Assembly (NCBI GenBank): GCA_032207245.1
Contig: CM063502.1
Location: forward strand, 133,841,073 to 133,905,072
Reading direction: 5' to 3'
DNA length: 64,000 nucleotides
Origin: Pardosa pseudoannulata
Taxonomy: Eukaryota; Arthropoda; Arachnida; Araneae; Lycosidae
The notes beneath the pieces are model-generated. The model did not search any database and was not told the origin of the DNA. It saw nothing but the letters and a program-made list of their open reading frames with translations. Position 1 is the stretch's first letter; the number at the start of each line of letters is the position of its first letter. The translations under genes and the position numbers were made by a program. Below, in pieces: positions 39,601 to 54,026 of this stretch.

Positions 39601-39667
39601 TCATGTTTCTCATATTATTTTTATTTAAAAATTTTCCTAATTCTGAAATTCAAGAGAAATTATTAAA
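36614..39667 (+). repeat. 188/234-bp satellite array with six-monomer higher-order repeat
   Basis: Fifteen head-to-tail monomers, each starting (G/GG)AAGTTTAGTTCAG, at about 36614, 36827, 37036, 37224, 37413, 37601, 37834, 38068, 38302, 38490, 38678, 38869, 39102, 39338 and 39551 (last one truncated). Monomer length is set by two optional modules: a 25-bp A/T insert (for example about 36690-36714) and a 21-bp duplicated piece (for example 37000-37020). Lengths run 213, 209, then 188-189-188-233-234-234, then 188-188-191-233-236-213, a six-monomer period of about 1.25 kb. Shared private variants support that period: CTCACATAT in monomers 6 and 12, and GTGGAAG plus CTCGTATAT in monomers 8 and 14. 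No coding potential is seen. Confidence 0.95.
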
Positions 39668-42320
39668 TGGGGTCTTATACATTTTAACTATCACAAAAAT
39701 CAAAAGAAACAACTTGTTTGCATTCCTTTGCAACATAATTATTTATTTAAAAAATGAAAAGTTTACTGATGTTAAGTTATCTACGTTATTTGATTGTGTG
39801 GCATAAAAATTTTAGGAAAGGAACTTTAAATATCAACTTTGAAAATCTTTACTAGCTTTTAATTGTATTTTTAATAGAAATATAGATAATACTGTTAAAC
39901 AAAATATATTAAACACTAAAATATACAAGAAAATAATTTTTGATTAACCCATTTATGACTAGTGTCCCGTTTTAGGGACAACTGTAAAACAGTTTATATG
40001 TTATAATTTAATGTTTTCTCGGAATGAGTTTTCCTTTCAACCGAAGGTGGATGGCAATTCTATAAACAATCTAATAATGTATGACTATTTGCTAGTATTT
40101 GTAAATTTGTCAGTTGGATTGTAGCTTAATGACTTTTCGAGTATCGTACATGAATTTACATTTTCGGCTGATACATCGACTGAAATCAGGACGAATAACT
40201 TTATCTATCATTTTTTACTTTACAAAACTCTTTAAATGTAATAAAATAAATCTCTTGTCGCAAAGTTTTACTTTTATTTAAATGGCATCATATGATCTTT
40301 TATAAATGACAGCTGACTAATGAGAACAGGTTGTAATCTTCAAATTTGTTTTAATTTTATATTTGTTTTACTTTGTGTAGTCCATAACAACTCAAATTTA
40401 AGATAGTCATCTGTCTATATTCGGCGACAAGACTAAAAAATTATGACAAAAAATTAAGGGATTAACATACAAAACATTTTTATAAAATTTGAGTCCTCCA
40501 ATATCATTCATTAAAAATATTTCCAGTGCATTGTATGTTAGCCAATTGCTTTCATTTTTTTACTGTAAGTTTAGCATTTATATAGAAACAGAACTAGGTA
40601 TTGATTTTACATTAAGTTAAATACAATTAACATAACACAATATTTTTTCAACTTGCGAAATGTTTTAGCATTTTTTTTTCGTTGTTTCATAGTATTGTTA
40701 AATATGCAGCTCGACAAAATACTGAACATTTCAAAACATTATACCTAGACAAAATAATTAATGAATAATGTCCAAAAATTTGAGAGAGTTTGAAAAAAAC
40801 GCACTTATAACATTTAATTTTCCCCGATAGGGTATAAAAAATGAAGCTATAAAAAATGATTTTTTAGTTAATAATCTTTAAAACATCCACCCCCAGTTTT
40901 AGCGTATATATATGCTTTGCGCAGTCAATTTTTAATTACCTTGGACATATATAAATGGCCCTCCTAAAATACGTTATCCATTTATTTGATGTTTATCATT
41001 TAAGTACATTGAACCATTGTTTTTCTAATTTGTTTACTCTAAGGCTAGTTGAACCCTGGATACCTTTTGCTCAATTGCCGTTTTGTCTATCCAAACAAAT
41101 CTCCAAACACATTCGTGGATGCATGCATTCAAAGACGAGACAAAATAAACGCTTTTTTAGTATCTCAGGGTAGTATCTTGTTTTTATAGACAAAAAAGCG
41201 GCTCAGCAAAAAGTATTCAGTGTGCGGCTTGACAAACAATAAAAGGAGATCACTAACTGTGCCTCTGCTTTTTCCTAAATGCACCGCATCACTACACGCC
41301 TATGAAAAATACGGTTGCACTGGAGAGCAAATTACACAAGTTTTTACAAAAAAGTTTACTTTAGAAAAGCCATACAAGTTTATTTCTGAGAAAACGTCAA
41401 ATAGTTAACTGATAAATTTAGCCATTGTTAAAAATTTTAACCCTAAACTAGCATGATAGTTCATGCATTATAGGATTTGTTTACCTACTCTTTGCTTATA
41501 TGCTTGAAATGTAATTTCAGTCTGATTCTAAAAGGAAAGAATAAGTAGGTAACAAAACTCGTGCATTAGTTAATTTTACACAAGTTTACTATGAACGCTT
41601 TGTTAAATATACCAAGTATTTTTAACATTAATCTAACTCAGACAAATGACCATTGTATAATTAAAGTGCATTTAACTTATGTATTTAAGCATTTAAGTTG
41701 TGCGTAAATGTTTCAGCTAGCAACTTTCAATATTATAATTAGTAACTGTAGCCATAGTAGAAAATGAGAGAAACGGAAAATATATTCTACTTTGTTACTC
41801 TTACGTATGAGCAGTATTGTATGATCTCTTTCATTAATGCATATTTTAATATTGTAAGAACTTTAAATGAATATTTAGTTTAATCAGGAAGTGTAATATA
41901 CTGTTAGCATTTTAAAAGGTCTGTGTGTGTTGTGTGTGTGTGCACACACACAGACAGAATTTTTTAATACCCAGTTTCCCAGTTTAAAATGTCAGATAAA
42001 GAAGTGATCTCCACCTTAAATTCTTTTTGCTCATCTCTCAAGAGTAACGCTGGAATAAAGGCTAATTTTCTGTCTACTGGCCACAGTTTTCAACTGCTAC
42101 AGAAAAATGGTATCTTCTGCAATAACTAAATTTCTGACTGAGTATTATCAAGGTTCACTCTAGTTTGCAGGCTTGCAAAGCAAAACTGCTGCAAATTTGT
42201 TGCAAACTAAATTTGCTATCTGGGTTAAAGTACCTTTTAAATTCTCAGGTGAAATGTAAGAACACTACGAAGACAATTTTCAGGGAAATTGCAGATTTTG
42301 AATTGTTTCTTTTAACACGC
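39668..42320. other. AT-rich non-coding DNA
   Basis: Frames at 40955-41173 and 41220-41408 lie in slightly GC-richer DNA but show no recognisable domain. TTAACCCATTTATGACTAG at about 39944 followed by the hairpin GTCCC/GGGAC (39964-39979) looks like one piggyBac-like end without a partner. A TG/CA inverted repeat lies at 41919-41956. Confidence 0.5.
41919..41956. repeat. (TG)n/(CA)n inverted repeat
   Basis: GTCTGTGTGTGT is mirrored by ACACACACAGAC, giving a hairpin-capable, Z-DNA-prone palindrome. Confidence 0.8.
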
Positions 42321-42493
42321 GCCGAACGATGGCCGATTGGTTAGGGTGCTGGCCTTCGGTACCAGAGTTCGTGGGTTCGAATCCCACAGTGGCATGGATG
42401 TTCGTAGCCGTTCGGAATCGGCTTTAAGCTGTAGGTCCCGGTCTTATTAGCCCTCGTGTTGCAAAAAGTAGACCGTAGCACTCCAAACCAAAC
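42321..42493 (+). mobile_element. tRNA-derived SINE, well preserved
   Basis: Full-length copy from GCCGAACGATGGCC to CTCCAAACCAAAC, with TGGCCGATTGG A-box region and perfect B box GGTTCGAATCC at 42374-42384. It is the cleanest copy in the window and nearly identical to 9352-9519, so among the youngest. No clear target-site duplication was found. Confidence 0.92.
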
Positions 42494-45400
42494 TTATCTT
42501 TTGATCGGTTTTGTTTAATATTCTGATATTTTTCATCTAGTATAGTTTATTAGCTTTCTATTTATTATTAGACATATTTGAAACTAAAAATCATAAAAAA
42601 TGCAGGTTAACTTTAATTTTTGTAAAAATAAATAAAATAAAATAAATAAATAAATAAAAATATAAATGGGCTGTTAAATTGGCCCATGGCATCTCTTGAA
42701 CAACAAGTGTGGGCTCATGTATCTGTTTCATAAAAATAAAATGAATTTAATTTAGGTTCTTCTTAGTGCTTTGCAAATGATAATTTCGTTAATTTAACAT
42801 AACTTTTACTAATTTTAACACTTTCTCTTTGTAAGTCTTATATTGCTTAATTAAATAGAAATAATACATCCACGAGCCTAGTGATCTATTTCGGAGCGTC
42901 GGTTGCATGGAATATTCTAGTCATCTACTTCGTACAAGTCACATTTGTTCAGGTCTTATATTTAACTCCAAAGAGAAGTCCTGTGAATTAACTTTTACCT
43001 TTTTGGCTTCGATTATAACTTTTTCAATAGGCATTCATTGCGGAACAGAGAGAAAGACTTTGATTTTGGCGCAGTTTTACCACTGATTTTACACGGCTCT
43101 GGTAGAGATTAACATTGTTACCTTACTGGATCACTGCACCATAATTCTTGCTCGTTCTTAACACAAAGACCATGAAAATTTTTCATTTGTTTGTTCAATT
43201 TGTTTCTCGGTGTTAAATCTACTGGGATTGATTCCAACATATACATAATATACTTGAATGTCAGACTGAGCGAGTGCCTAAGTCCTAAACGTAGTTGTCT
43301 TTTTTCTCAGTTCAGAAGAGTTATTCTATGCTAACACGAGATATAATCAGTTAAAATGTGGAAAACAGATTTAATGTAACAGGTAAATAGACCCTTTACT
43401 TAATATTAATATATATATATCTGTGCTAAAAGCTTGTCAAGAGAATATAAATTTTGGCTTTTGTTACTTTTAAAAACATGAGCTTTTAAGAAAACCCGTA
43501 GAGACTGTATTTCATTCTTTTAAAATCGTTAAGATGGACCGTAATGCACTTTAGAGCATTGTTTTTGGATACAAAATCATCGTTTATAATGTTAGCAATT
43601 AGTTGCCAACTCACGTGCTTTTTTTTTCGTAAATAATGTCATGATGTACATTATGCTGATATGAATTATTTATGTTCGTCGTAATTTATATCATGTAATC
43701 TAGAAAAGCACGACCATGACTTTAAGAGATATAAATGATGTGACAGAATGCTGCAGGATTATTTTAATGATAAACTACTCCTTTGCTTAGTAACAGATTG
43801 GAAATTGTACTAGTTATTTTCACTTTGTCATACTGACACTTCGAAATTTAATATATTTTCACACATAAGATTTTCTTATTTAAACGCCTGTTAGCTTAAA
43901 TGTAATTAAACTTCATGATTTTTCCTGTTGTACTTCTAGTTATTAAATCACTATTTAATCTGCAAATCAACCAAATTTTTATTTTCATAGATTTCTGAAA
44001 AACATTATATTTTAGCTATTTTTATTTTAAATTTGTCTCTTCTGCTCTTTTTATTTACACTTTTAAGTGAATGTTAAATTTAAAAAAAAGGTGTTTTTTC
44101 TCTAATTTTATTATTTTTTTTTGCTTTATGAATTTGTAGAACACGGAAAAAAGTCTATTTCAGAACTTTTACTGATAGGAAAATTAGTTATTGAAAGATA
44201 ATTTCGCGTTGGTTAAGGATATATGTTATTTTATGATATTTATTACTCAGTATTTTCCTATATTTTTATTATTTGTTGGTTTAACAATTCATTCCAGAAA
44301 TCAGAAATCCCTCACTGTCTCATGTTGTTTTCAATTCCAATAGCTGAGAGTATGAAACTTATTTCATACTTGGGAGTATCCCAGGTATTGAAGATGAAAA
44401 GATAAATAAACTACTTATTTATATTTATAAAAAATCTACAAGAGAATTAGTTTTCCACGTATAACGGTAAAATGTTCACTGTCAAATTCTCATTTAATGA
44501 AGACTAGTCTCACATCAAGCTAGGTCAGAGCTGGTAGACAATGCGATATCTTGCATTAAAAGGACAACTAATCTCATTTTAATTCTTATAAGACGAAACC
44601 TGAGGTCTTTGTATCACAGAAAGTCTGAGATTAATTCTTGTAATTCATATTTTAATTTCACGCTTAGTGTTTAGCAATGCCAGTTCTGAATACAAATTTA
44701 AGTTTGAAGATTAAATGAATATTTACAGTGGAACTCATGTTGTGTATTTAACTGTTTAGTAAATAAATATATAAACCGGTCGAGAGTTTTAAGTTCATGA
44801 GAATGAACTGCTATTCTTCAAATGTTTTTTTAAGGTGAAGTGACAGTTAATTATTTGAAATATTAGGAATATTTTGGACAATTTTTACACTCCAAAATCT
44901 TTCATGTATGTAAAAAGAGTTATTAACAACTTTTTTTCCCAAATATTCCATGTATCAAGATTATTTAAATTAATTTACGAGCGTGCTATTTTCTTAAATA
45001 AAACTATATACATTTACAAACATATTTCTCAATTAAATTTATAAGCGTGTATAAAATTATTTCTTAAATACGTTCATATACATCAGTGTTACATATGCAT
45101 ATGCTATTTGGTATGGCATTATTTAAAATTCTTCAGATTGGTACACAATTTGTATGGCTAAAGACATCCGCAAATAAACTAAAACAAACTATTCTCAAAA
45201 TTCATAAGTTTCTGATCAGCTTTCTTAGGATATCTCCTTTTAACACTATTTTTCAGTGATTAATTTTTTTTTTATCACAAGTTACTGGTTCCTTTATAAG
45301 TTTATTTATTTCTTCATTAGTTAGAATTTGTTAATCATCTTATCATTAGATCTTAGTTATATCATCAGAAGTGACATTTAACAGTAATTGATAAAAAGAT

Positions 45401-48400
45401 AGAAATGGAAAACGGAAAAAAGTAAGAGTCATTAAAAGTAAAGGTATGGAATACGATAAATCAACATTATAGCTCTAAAAATTAAAGTATTAAAATCTAG
45501 AAAAATTTTCTATATTTTTAAAAGTAACGAACTGAAGTGAATATTACACAGTTATTTAAGTTTATAACCATGTCATTGGATCTACTCTGAATAAAATAGA
45601 AAATGACGTTATTAATTTGTTCTTTAAATATCCAAAAGTTTGTTTTCTCTTCAAACTTAAAGGGTACTTTTCATCTACATTCGATGAGATGTTACGATTT
45701 CTTGAAAAATGAAAAAAAAAAAATATGGTTAAAATTTGAAATATTTTTCTTCATTAGTATACTTACCACCTATACAATATTGAGAAATCCACAACTCCTT
45801 TATTATCAATTTTAGGCTAGTTAACAGTTGTTAGACTTTATCATTATTGGATTTGTTTAATGTAATTCAAGCGTAGTTGATATAAAAAATGTCATAAAAT
45901 AGAGAAAACTTTAGAAATCGATAAAAAATTTCTCCTGAGAAAGTTTAGAGTAGGAAATACCTTTAATCTTTTAATGAATTTCGTTTAAATATTTTAGTGT
46001 TCAATATATTATATAATATTGTTAATAAATTTGAAATTTAATTAAATAATATCTTTCTTTACTACAGAAGGATTTATAACAGTTTCATTACCATATACTC
46101 AGGTTTTCTTGTTTTTAGTAATAGGTCTCTTATTTTGTAAACCTTTCATACATAATGATTTGGTTTACTCCAGTTAGGTTTTTATACCTACTCAATTTTA
46201 AGATATATTCTAAAATAGTGAACAATGCCTGTAAAGGGTTTTTAAAAATTAGTTTAAAAAATAGAAAGATGGTGTGATTCGAGAAGATTCAAAGGCAAAT
46301 TTTTGAAAGAGTTAAATTGTTAAATCTTTATAAAGAGTAAACACTTAATAAAATTATAATTTTTTTTGATAGGTGATTTGTCATTGCATCCATTCATTCT
46401 TTTAGAGGAAATTCCTTAGTAGAAACGAATAGTTTTATTTTTCCTCCCTCACAGCGAATATTCTTAGCAATTTAATCTTTTGGAGTGTTTTCACTCTTTT
46501 GACTCTTGCTATTTTCACTCTTTTGATTTTGCAGTATGTGTGACTAATTGTTATGGGAATAATTTGTTTGGAAAACACCATCAACCGTTTACGCAAATTA
46601 CTATTATTACTTCATTTAGAATAATTGAATCAGGAAGCTAGAGGAAAGAAAATAACTGAGGCATAAAATTACACCGGGAAAACATACGGCGATAAAATCA
46701 TTCCCAATTATACACTGAAGATTTTTATTACAAAAGCTCATTGTGATGAAGAGTTACTTTGAGTTTTTACGTTCCTTCAGGATGTGTCTAAATATGTGTC
46801 AGGTTATGGTTGACATTAGAGGTTATTGTTACTAGAATGTAACTATCCTTGAATATAAAATTTTTTTTAAAGAATAGATGGTATTGAAAATATCAATGGC
46901 TGTGAGTAGGTGCAACTTCACGCTTCGTAGCCTCTGTATCCGGTTTCCTTCGTAGGTTTTATTTGTCTAAGTTACGGATTCAAAATTACGGTTTTAGAAG
47001 AGAAGAGATCGAGTGTCTTCCATTGCAAAAACTTTCTTCCCTCTTTTGAGCATTTATACATATTGATACGAATTTATTATGAAGAAGTAAGTACTGTTTT
47101 ATTCAATAAAGATTTTTAATAATTATAAAGATGGTTATGAGAATTTCTCTAAAAACCATGTTTAATAACACATGAGTGAATTTATATGTGCATTCTGTCA
47201 ATAATACTGATCGTTATTCTTTTTACCTCTATGCTTTAAAAACCTTCGCGATTCCCCCTTCTGTTTTAGAAAAAAAATATTTTACCTGTATGTTATATTT
47301 CAAAAACACGAAACACTATTGTAATATATACTATTTAAAAGTGTTTTACAGGTCTTTTCTTTTTCATTTTTAATTTCTATATTTTATTCGAATTTACTTT
47401 AAGAACTTATATAAATTTATGGGTGATCATAATCATCAACTCTTGATAAGTTCTTCTATTTTTTTAACAATTTTATTTAAGTTATAAATATTTGTAAAAG
47501 CTTTAAAACTTTTCTAATCTCTTGATTTTACAAAACATAATAAATTACCGTGTTTTCTGAATATAGAATAGAATAACAGCATTATTTACGATTTTAAAAC
47601 ACACAGTGCCAAGAAGCAATACTTCACTTATCGACTAAAAAAAGATTAGGGAAAATTTTCAGGGATTTGTTTGACCATTTCTGAATTTATTTAAATTTAT
47701 ATAACCACCAACTTTAGAAATCGTTTATATTTTTAACAGTTTTTTTAATAAAATCATAATTGTTTATAAATATATTATATGAAAATTATTTATGATCTTT
47801 GCCCAATTAACGTTGTGCACTAAAAGAAATTCGATACAGATGTTTTTCCCGAATAAAAACCTTTTTTCAAGCTAGAAAACGAAGCGCACTGTAATTGAGT
47901 TTTACTGTTCGGTCATTAATACTGATTCGTAGCTGCATCTTTCTCTACAGATGTGTACATGAGAAGAAGTAATCTTTTGTATTATGTATTTTATGTCTCA
48001 TTCCTTAATTTCCGATGATTTTGAAAAATAAAAGATTTAAATGCTTCAAATACTGTATAAATGTTATGATGATGTTCACAATAAATGAATCCTTTTTCTC
48101 GTTCGTGTTGCTACAAGTACTTGCGCTTAGGTCTTCTTACCACGTGAAGAACCAATTTATCCTTCCTGAGATGATATATGAAATCTCAAGCAATCTTGAC
48201 ACACTTGTTGAAGTAAATGTTTTTAATCGAATCAAAGTCATACGATAAACTGAATTTTAATGCTTATAGTTAGAGATTTGAAGTACATGCTTACATGTTT
48301 TTCTAATACATTAATTGTGAGCCATAATAAATAGAGCAAACTTTATTATTCTGATCAATTTTGGATTTGATCACAATACTAACATTTCATTTCTACTTTA

Positions 48401-48716
48401 ATTTTTAATATGCTTATTATGACTCAATGTTTCCCTTGTATTATCAAGATTTTGCTTCTGGTAACTAATTCTCAATACAACAATAACGACTAATTTAGAA
48501 AAGAGCAGAATAAATATTTCTTACAGTAGATGGCAGCACTAGATTTTGAACAGTTTTAGTTTCATATCTTAAAACTTGAGAAAATTTCACTCACATTTTA
48601 GTAAACACAAAGTCTGTGGAAAGTCTACCTGTTCTCAAATATCTCTTAACAAAATAAAAAAAATGACTCTTTCTGTCAGATTTCGTTTACCAGATTTGGG
48701 AGCATATGTATAAATG
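42494..48716. other. Long AT-rich stretch without identifiable gene
   Basis: Only short frames without recognisable motifs (for example 44223-44405, 45603-45815, 47176-47373, 48015-48248). A (TAAA)n tract lies at about 42628-42660. If the promoter at 14.4 kb is real, this would be intronic. Confidence 0.5.
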
Positions 48717-48930
48717 TGTGCTTATATATAATAGATTAACAGGTTTAAATTTCAAATGATGGTTTATTTTGTTTTGAATATCACTTTATAATTCATCCTT
48801 TTTGGATTAAGACTATTTAACATTATAAGCAATTTTTGTGTTCTTTTTTCTAACAAAAGGGATATTTTCATAGGAGTATCGGGATACGTATTCATTCTTC
48901 TTGTTTCATTCAATATCCACCAAATATATA
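48717..48930 (+). repeat. Dispersed ~200-bp repeat, copy 1
   Basis: Matches 60770-60960 in the same orientation through GATTAACAGGTT, TTTCAAATGATGGTTT, TTAAGACTATTT and GGAGTATCGGGATA, with moderate divergence. Probably a transposon fragment. Confidence 0.85.
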
Positions 48931-49639
48931 TTCAAGCACATAAGAATATCTCAAAAACTTTTACTATGCAATATTTTTTAGAATATTCAGTATGGAGTTT
49001 TAAGAAGATGGAGACTTACCTCTTTCTGAAAACAATTTTCTTCTTAATATAAATCATTCTTTTTATATATTTAGTTATCACTTAATTAAAAATCTTTAAA
49101 TGCTTACAATAGTATTATTTTTCTTTTATGTTAGTCTTTTGGCTGCTTTACTGCTAAATAGATGCATTATAGTTAAGGATTTTATTAAAAACCAAAGGTA
49201 AAATTGATTTATGATATGTCTATGGAAAACAGAAATATCTGATAATCAACTATTTAAATTTAAGAAATATAAATGTAACAAAATATATGTTTGTCAACAA
49301 TTTTTAAAGTCTGATTAGAGAAATATATATTTAATGTCACTTGTTTATAATTTCTGTAGCACTTATATCGCATTTTAGCCCACTCGCTTATATGAATCTC
49401 AGATCATGTTCCTAAATTAAAATATTTAAAAAAATTAAATAATTTTTCAATAGACTTAAGTGAAACAACTTATAGATCTATACCTCATAAGTAGCTTAAA
49501 TTTTGAATAAGTTCTGGGTAACAGTTTTTAGTACAAGATGTACTAGCAGAAGTTGATGTCTTAAATTTGTCGAAGAAGTGATTACAGAAATGAAATATTT
49601 TATTTGATTTTTATCTCTTTACTACTACTAATTTTTTAA

Positions 49640-49696
49640 CTTGCCTGTGACGCCCGATGTGCCAAATTTGGAATGCCCGACCTGAGTTCAGGCAAG
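49640..49696. other. Hairpin with internal palindrome
   Basis: CTTGCCTG (49640-49647) pairs with CAGGCAAG (49689-49696), and the interior contains the perfect palindrome CCAAATTTGG (49662-49671) flanked by two GCCCGA phrases. TTAA at 49636-49639 abuts it, so a transposon terminus is one possibility. Confidence 0.6.
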
Positions 49697-50879
49697 AGAA
49701 AAATCGGTGTTCATTCGATTATGTCATTCGATTTATTTTGCTATAATTCTAGCAAAAATTTCTGCGATCATTAATATTTCTTATATATGTGAAACTATTG
49801 AACACTTATTTCGTTTATAATTTTGTATTAAAAAAAATAATCTATTTCTAACATTTTGATGATAATAGCGAACAATATTAAAGAGAATTTTTTCCCCTTT
49901 TTGTCACGTTTTTTCTCAAATATATTCCACATGTAAGAGGTTAAATACCAAAAATGTTAATTTAATATAATTTTTTTTACCTAACTGCACCGTCTCTTTT
50001 GTTTAACTCTGAAACGCTATCCTGCTTTTGTCGAACGTTGCTTCGATTGTTACGCCTGCAAGGTAAATTTTTAAAACTTACTTGAAAACAAAGAAAAGTC
50101 AGTAATACATACGCTTTCATTAAAAAATGTTTCAAGGCCCATTAAAGTTATTTTCAGCTTTTAACAGCTCTTTTTTTTCACTACAGCACGTCTTCGAGAA
50201 GTAAGAATAAAGTTTTAGAATTATTATACATGCCTCTCCAAACCAAGCCATTGAAGTCGCTTATGAAACCCTGAATTTTATTTAATAGCTGCACGATGAA
50301 AAATTATATTTTTCAGCATAATTTAGAATATAATTTTAAGTATAGCAATTCACCAAATTATTTATATCTTTGATTTTCATGTAAGTGAAGGTGACAACTA
50401 AGGCCCAGAAAATGCTTTAGCATATAAGTTAAAACAGTCTGCGAAAAATTGTGTAAAAACTTATATTGGGAAGATATTGTAAATAAATGAGTAATCATTA
50501 TAATAGATTATTCAATTATGTTTTCATACAATTCTAAATTTAAAGTACTTTGCAAAAAATTTCATTTGAAATTGTTTCTACATGCCTTAAAAAATTAGCT
50601 TATCTTACTGTATCTGATTCTCAATTTAAAAGGAATTTTCCATGGATTATTCATCCTTAAAAATTGACTTCCACAAGGAAAATCTTCCTTTTAGAATATA
50701 CTTTTCAGCCTTATAAATACTAGAAAAGAAAATATATATTTTGTGTTGTGAAGTCCATAGCACTTGAAGAAATACGGCTAAAACATTTAAAAGGATATTA
50801 ACATTTTTGCTTTAAGTTCCCTATTTTAATATACAAGATTATAATAGTCTGCAAAGCAAGTACTGAAACCCCATTGTTA

Positions 50880-51110
50880 GGTTTACTCTCCTACTTATTA
50901 ATTTAGTTGATGAGCCTAATTAAATTGCGTGACGCACCCCCTCTTCTCTATGCATAATAATTTATTTAATCTTTGCTCTGATTAACGTCATGATATTAAG
51001 ACTTTAATTGACCTTCAGCCGCACCCTTGGCATTTGTGACTGTAGCTACATACTGCACCGATTCACATCTCGAGTGCACCTAGTGATTAATTAAGCAGTA
51101 TATAGAATTT
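50880..51110. promoter_or_regulatory. Possible intronic enhancer-like block
   Basis: Less AT-rich than its surroundings and dense in homeodomain-type cores (CCTAATTAAATT, GTGATTAATTAAG), an ATGCATAAT POU-like site and a GCACCCCCT block. Such cores are common by chance in AT-rich DNA, so this rests mainly on the local change in composition. Confidence 0.2.
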
Positions 51111-53237
51111 CACGTGTATATATATCTTGCAGAACATAACATACCCACACTGTTACTTCTAATAGAAGTAATAAGTTTTACATGCGAGAATAGTTCTTTA
51201 ATTATGTAATGCATTCCAGGCATTATATTTTATTTCGATGCCCTCGATGTTATTTTATCTTACATTAACAAAGCAGAAAAGACTTTTATAGCATCTGCTT
51301 TATTAAAATTATAATGAATAAAGAAAGATATTTTATTCTGATCTGAGGTAGAATTAATTACTTTACCAGCTGTTAAACACTATTCTCTTTTAACCAAATT
51401 GAATTTTTTGTGAATGAAACATTAAATAAAATAAGGGTGGTAAAAATTATGTTCCACATTACAGGTTAATTGTTCTCAAAGAATCATGTAACGTTGAAAA
51501 TAAATTTTAAATAACGATGAAAAAAGATTAACAATGTTACTAAATTACAGGTAAAAAAATCACTCATTTCTATTAGAAAAATAACACGGTTTTGAAAAAT
51601 GGATACAGCATAAGTTTCCTCTAAAAACTATACTTCAAATATGAAATTATTTGTAAAAATAGTTTATGAAAATATATTATGGTACATAACTTTTGAAAAT
51701 TTGGGACCAACGAAGATCAGCATGTGCAAGCTCAAGTGAAAGAGCGTGTGTGTAAATGCGCTAAATATTGCAAATTCTTTTCTTATAGCTTTTATGTAAT
51801 TTGACGAACTCTATGTGCAATTCACGCTTTCTATTGACATCAGAATAAAGTTTTAGAAGATGCAGTCAGAAGTTGGAGTTAACAAATCCAACTTATTTAA
51901 TGTTAAGATGATTGCGAGAGAATCGGAAGAGATGCCCGTTCCTTACAAAAACAAATAGTAAAGTGTTTAATTACGAGGTTACCAGATAGCGAACGAACAT
52001 CTTACATCTTACAAAGTATGTTTAGTCAGCTTCATTTTGAGTGGTCAGTAATTAAAAGGCTTATTCTTTCCCCTCACGATTCAAAGAAAAATACCCGTAT
52101 GATATTACTGAGAATTGAATCAGTACTTTAACGTCCTAGGAAACACATTCCATATATAAGTGCAGCTTATACTTAAGCACACACATACACACACTAGGCG
52201 TGAAAATAAAGTTCCCGAACTCTTAGTGGAACCTAACTATGAACTTCTGTCCGCAAGACAAGATTCTCCAAAAATTAGTTAGGTAGTCATACGCTGGAAT
52301 TATCTTGAGTTGTACCATCACTAGCTAAGAATAGTGTAATTAATGCTGATATTTTGTTCTACCAATACCAGTTTGAGTTTGGATAATAGGAAGATGGTTG
52401 ACAGAGTCAAATCTAAGAAATAAGATAATAAGATAAACTATTGTTCCTATGCCTTGCTAAAAACTGTTCAATAGTTAAAACTGATTGAAAGCAACCTTTA
52501 CCATTCAGGAAAAATCTGATCTATCACTCCAGCAGGCCTGGACTTAAACTACGAATATTTTTCAATAGTCTATCAAGAACTAATTTGACCAATTCATCAT
52601 AGTAGAGATCATACATTGTTTTATTCTCAGGAACACATTTCCTAAGAAATATGTTTTGGCGATGATTATTGTCGTCTTAATTCTTGTTTTCTGGGGACGA
52701 CCATTTTGGGTCATAGTGAACTTGTCCTTTTCCACTTCCTGTTTTTCTTTTTTTTCTTGATGGATCATACTATAAGTACCAGGTTTTCTCATCGGTGTCA
52801 CACTTATGAACGATCTAAACTTTTTGCTTTATAGTCTGTGAGTAAGGCACAGAACTTTCGCAATTCTTTCTTTACTCCAACTCTTACACTCGCTCGTAAA
52901 AAATGTCTCTATTTTTTTAAAGCGAAATTAGTGAAATTAGGGGTATCACACAACAATGAGATGAGGCATTTTAATGATAAGCAGTTCTTATCAATTCTCA
53001 AATCTTTGTTTCTAATTTCCCTAAATTATTGCAAAAGCATAATTTACACTTTTTCTTTCATATGAAAATGCTTGACAATGCGAAGAAAAGGGCTTTCGAT
53101 AATGATCTCTTTAGTGAACCATCTTATGTCCAGTAAAATAAGAATACCAATTTAATTTGAAATGTTAAATATTTTTTAAACCATTAGCAGTTGCAAAGTA
53201 CCAACATCAGACCTGAAAGTTAGTTAAACTTTATATG

Positions 53238-53473
<236 letters not shown>

Positions 53474-53856
53474 TATTTTTAGCTCATATTAAGGGCCACT
53501 TTTATGCAATTGAAGCATACCACAGCACCGTTTGGTCGTATTTCTTTTGCAAAGCTATTCACTACTGTCTTCTACGTAACTGACCTCACAGATAAATAGT
53601 ACAACTTTCTGCTAAATCGAAACATTTCCTGTCTGATTAATCTAGTTTTGTCCCTAGATCTTCAAATTTTAGGCCTACCAATATTTCTATTTTATTGGAA
53701 ATTGCCTGTTATTAATACAGGGTGTTAAAATGCTAAATGACTGTTTATCTTTGTATAATAGTAGTTTCCGCAAACAGACGAGCTTCTGATTTGTAAGCAT
53801 TCTACGATGAAGAAGGATTGAAATTAAAAAGCCTTTTTTAAAATGCTGTGTATATT
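53474..53856. other. Non-coding DNA
   Basis: Nothing recognisable seen. Confidence 0.45.
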
Positions 53857-53916
53857 ATATATACGTATGTATATATACATTTATATATGTATATATATAT
53901 ATAAATAAATAAATAA

Positions 53917-54001
<85 letters not shown>

Positions 54002-54026
54002 TGGTGTGTGTGTGTGTGTGTGTGTA
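53857..54026. repeat. Compound microsatellite (TA)n(TAAA)n(TA)n(TG)n
   Basis: TA-rich tract, a short TAAA run (about 53902-53918), more TA, then about 95 bp of TG broken by single-base slips (TGTTGTG, TGGTGTG). Confidence 0.95.

Larger units (their letters stand above)
48931..53237. other. AT-rich non-coding DNA with two spots of interest
   Basis: No gene supported. The minus-strand frame at 52580-52801 is lysine-rich and has no recognised domain. A palindrome-rich spot occurs at 49640-49696, and a less AT-rich, motif-dense block at 50880-51110 is listed separately. Confidence 0.45.

Noticed and set aside
36614..39667. CRISPR-like array of regular repeats
   Set aside because: The repeats are contiguous with no unique spacers and no cas genes, and the context is eukaryotic. 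It is a satellite.
41220..41408. 62-codon frame in slightly GC-richer DNA as a small gene (also 40955-41173)
   Set aside because: No recognisable domain, no promoter, and length within chance expectation.
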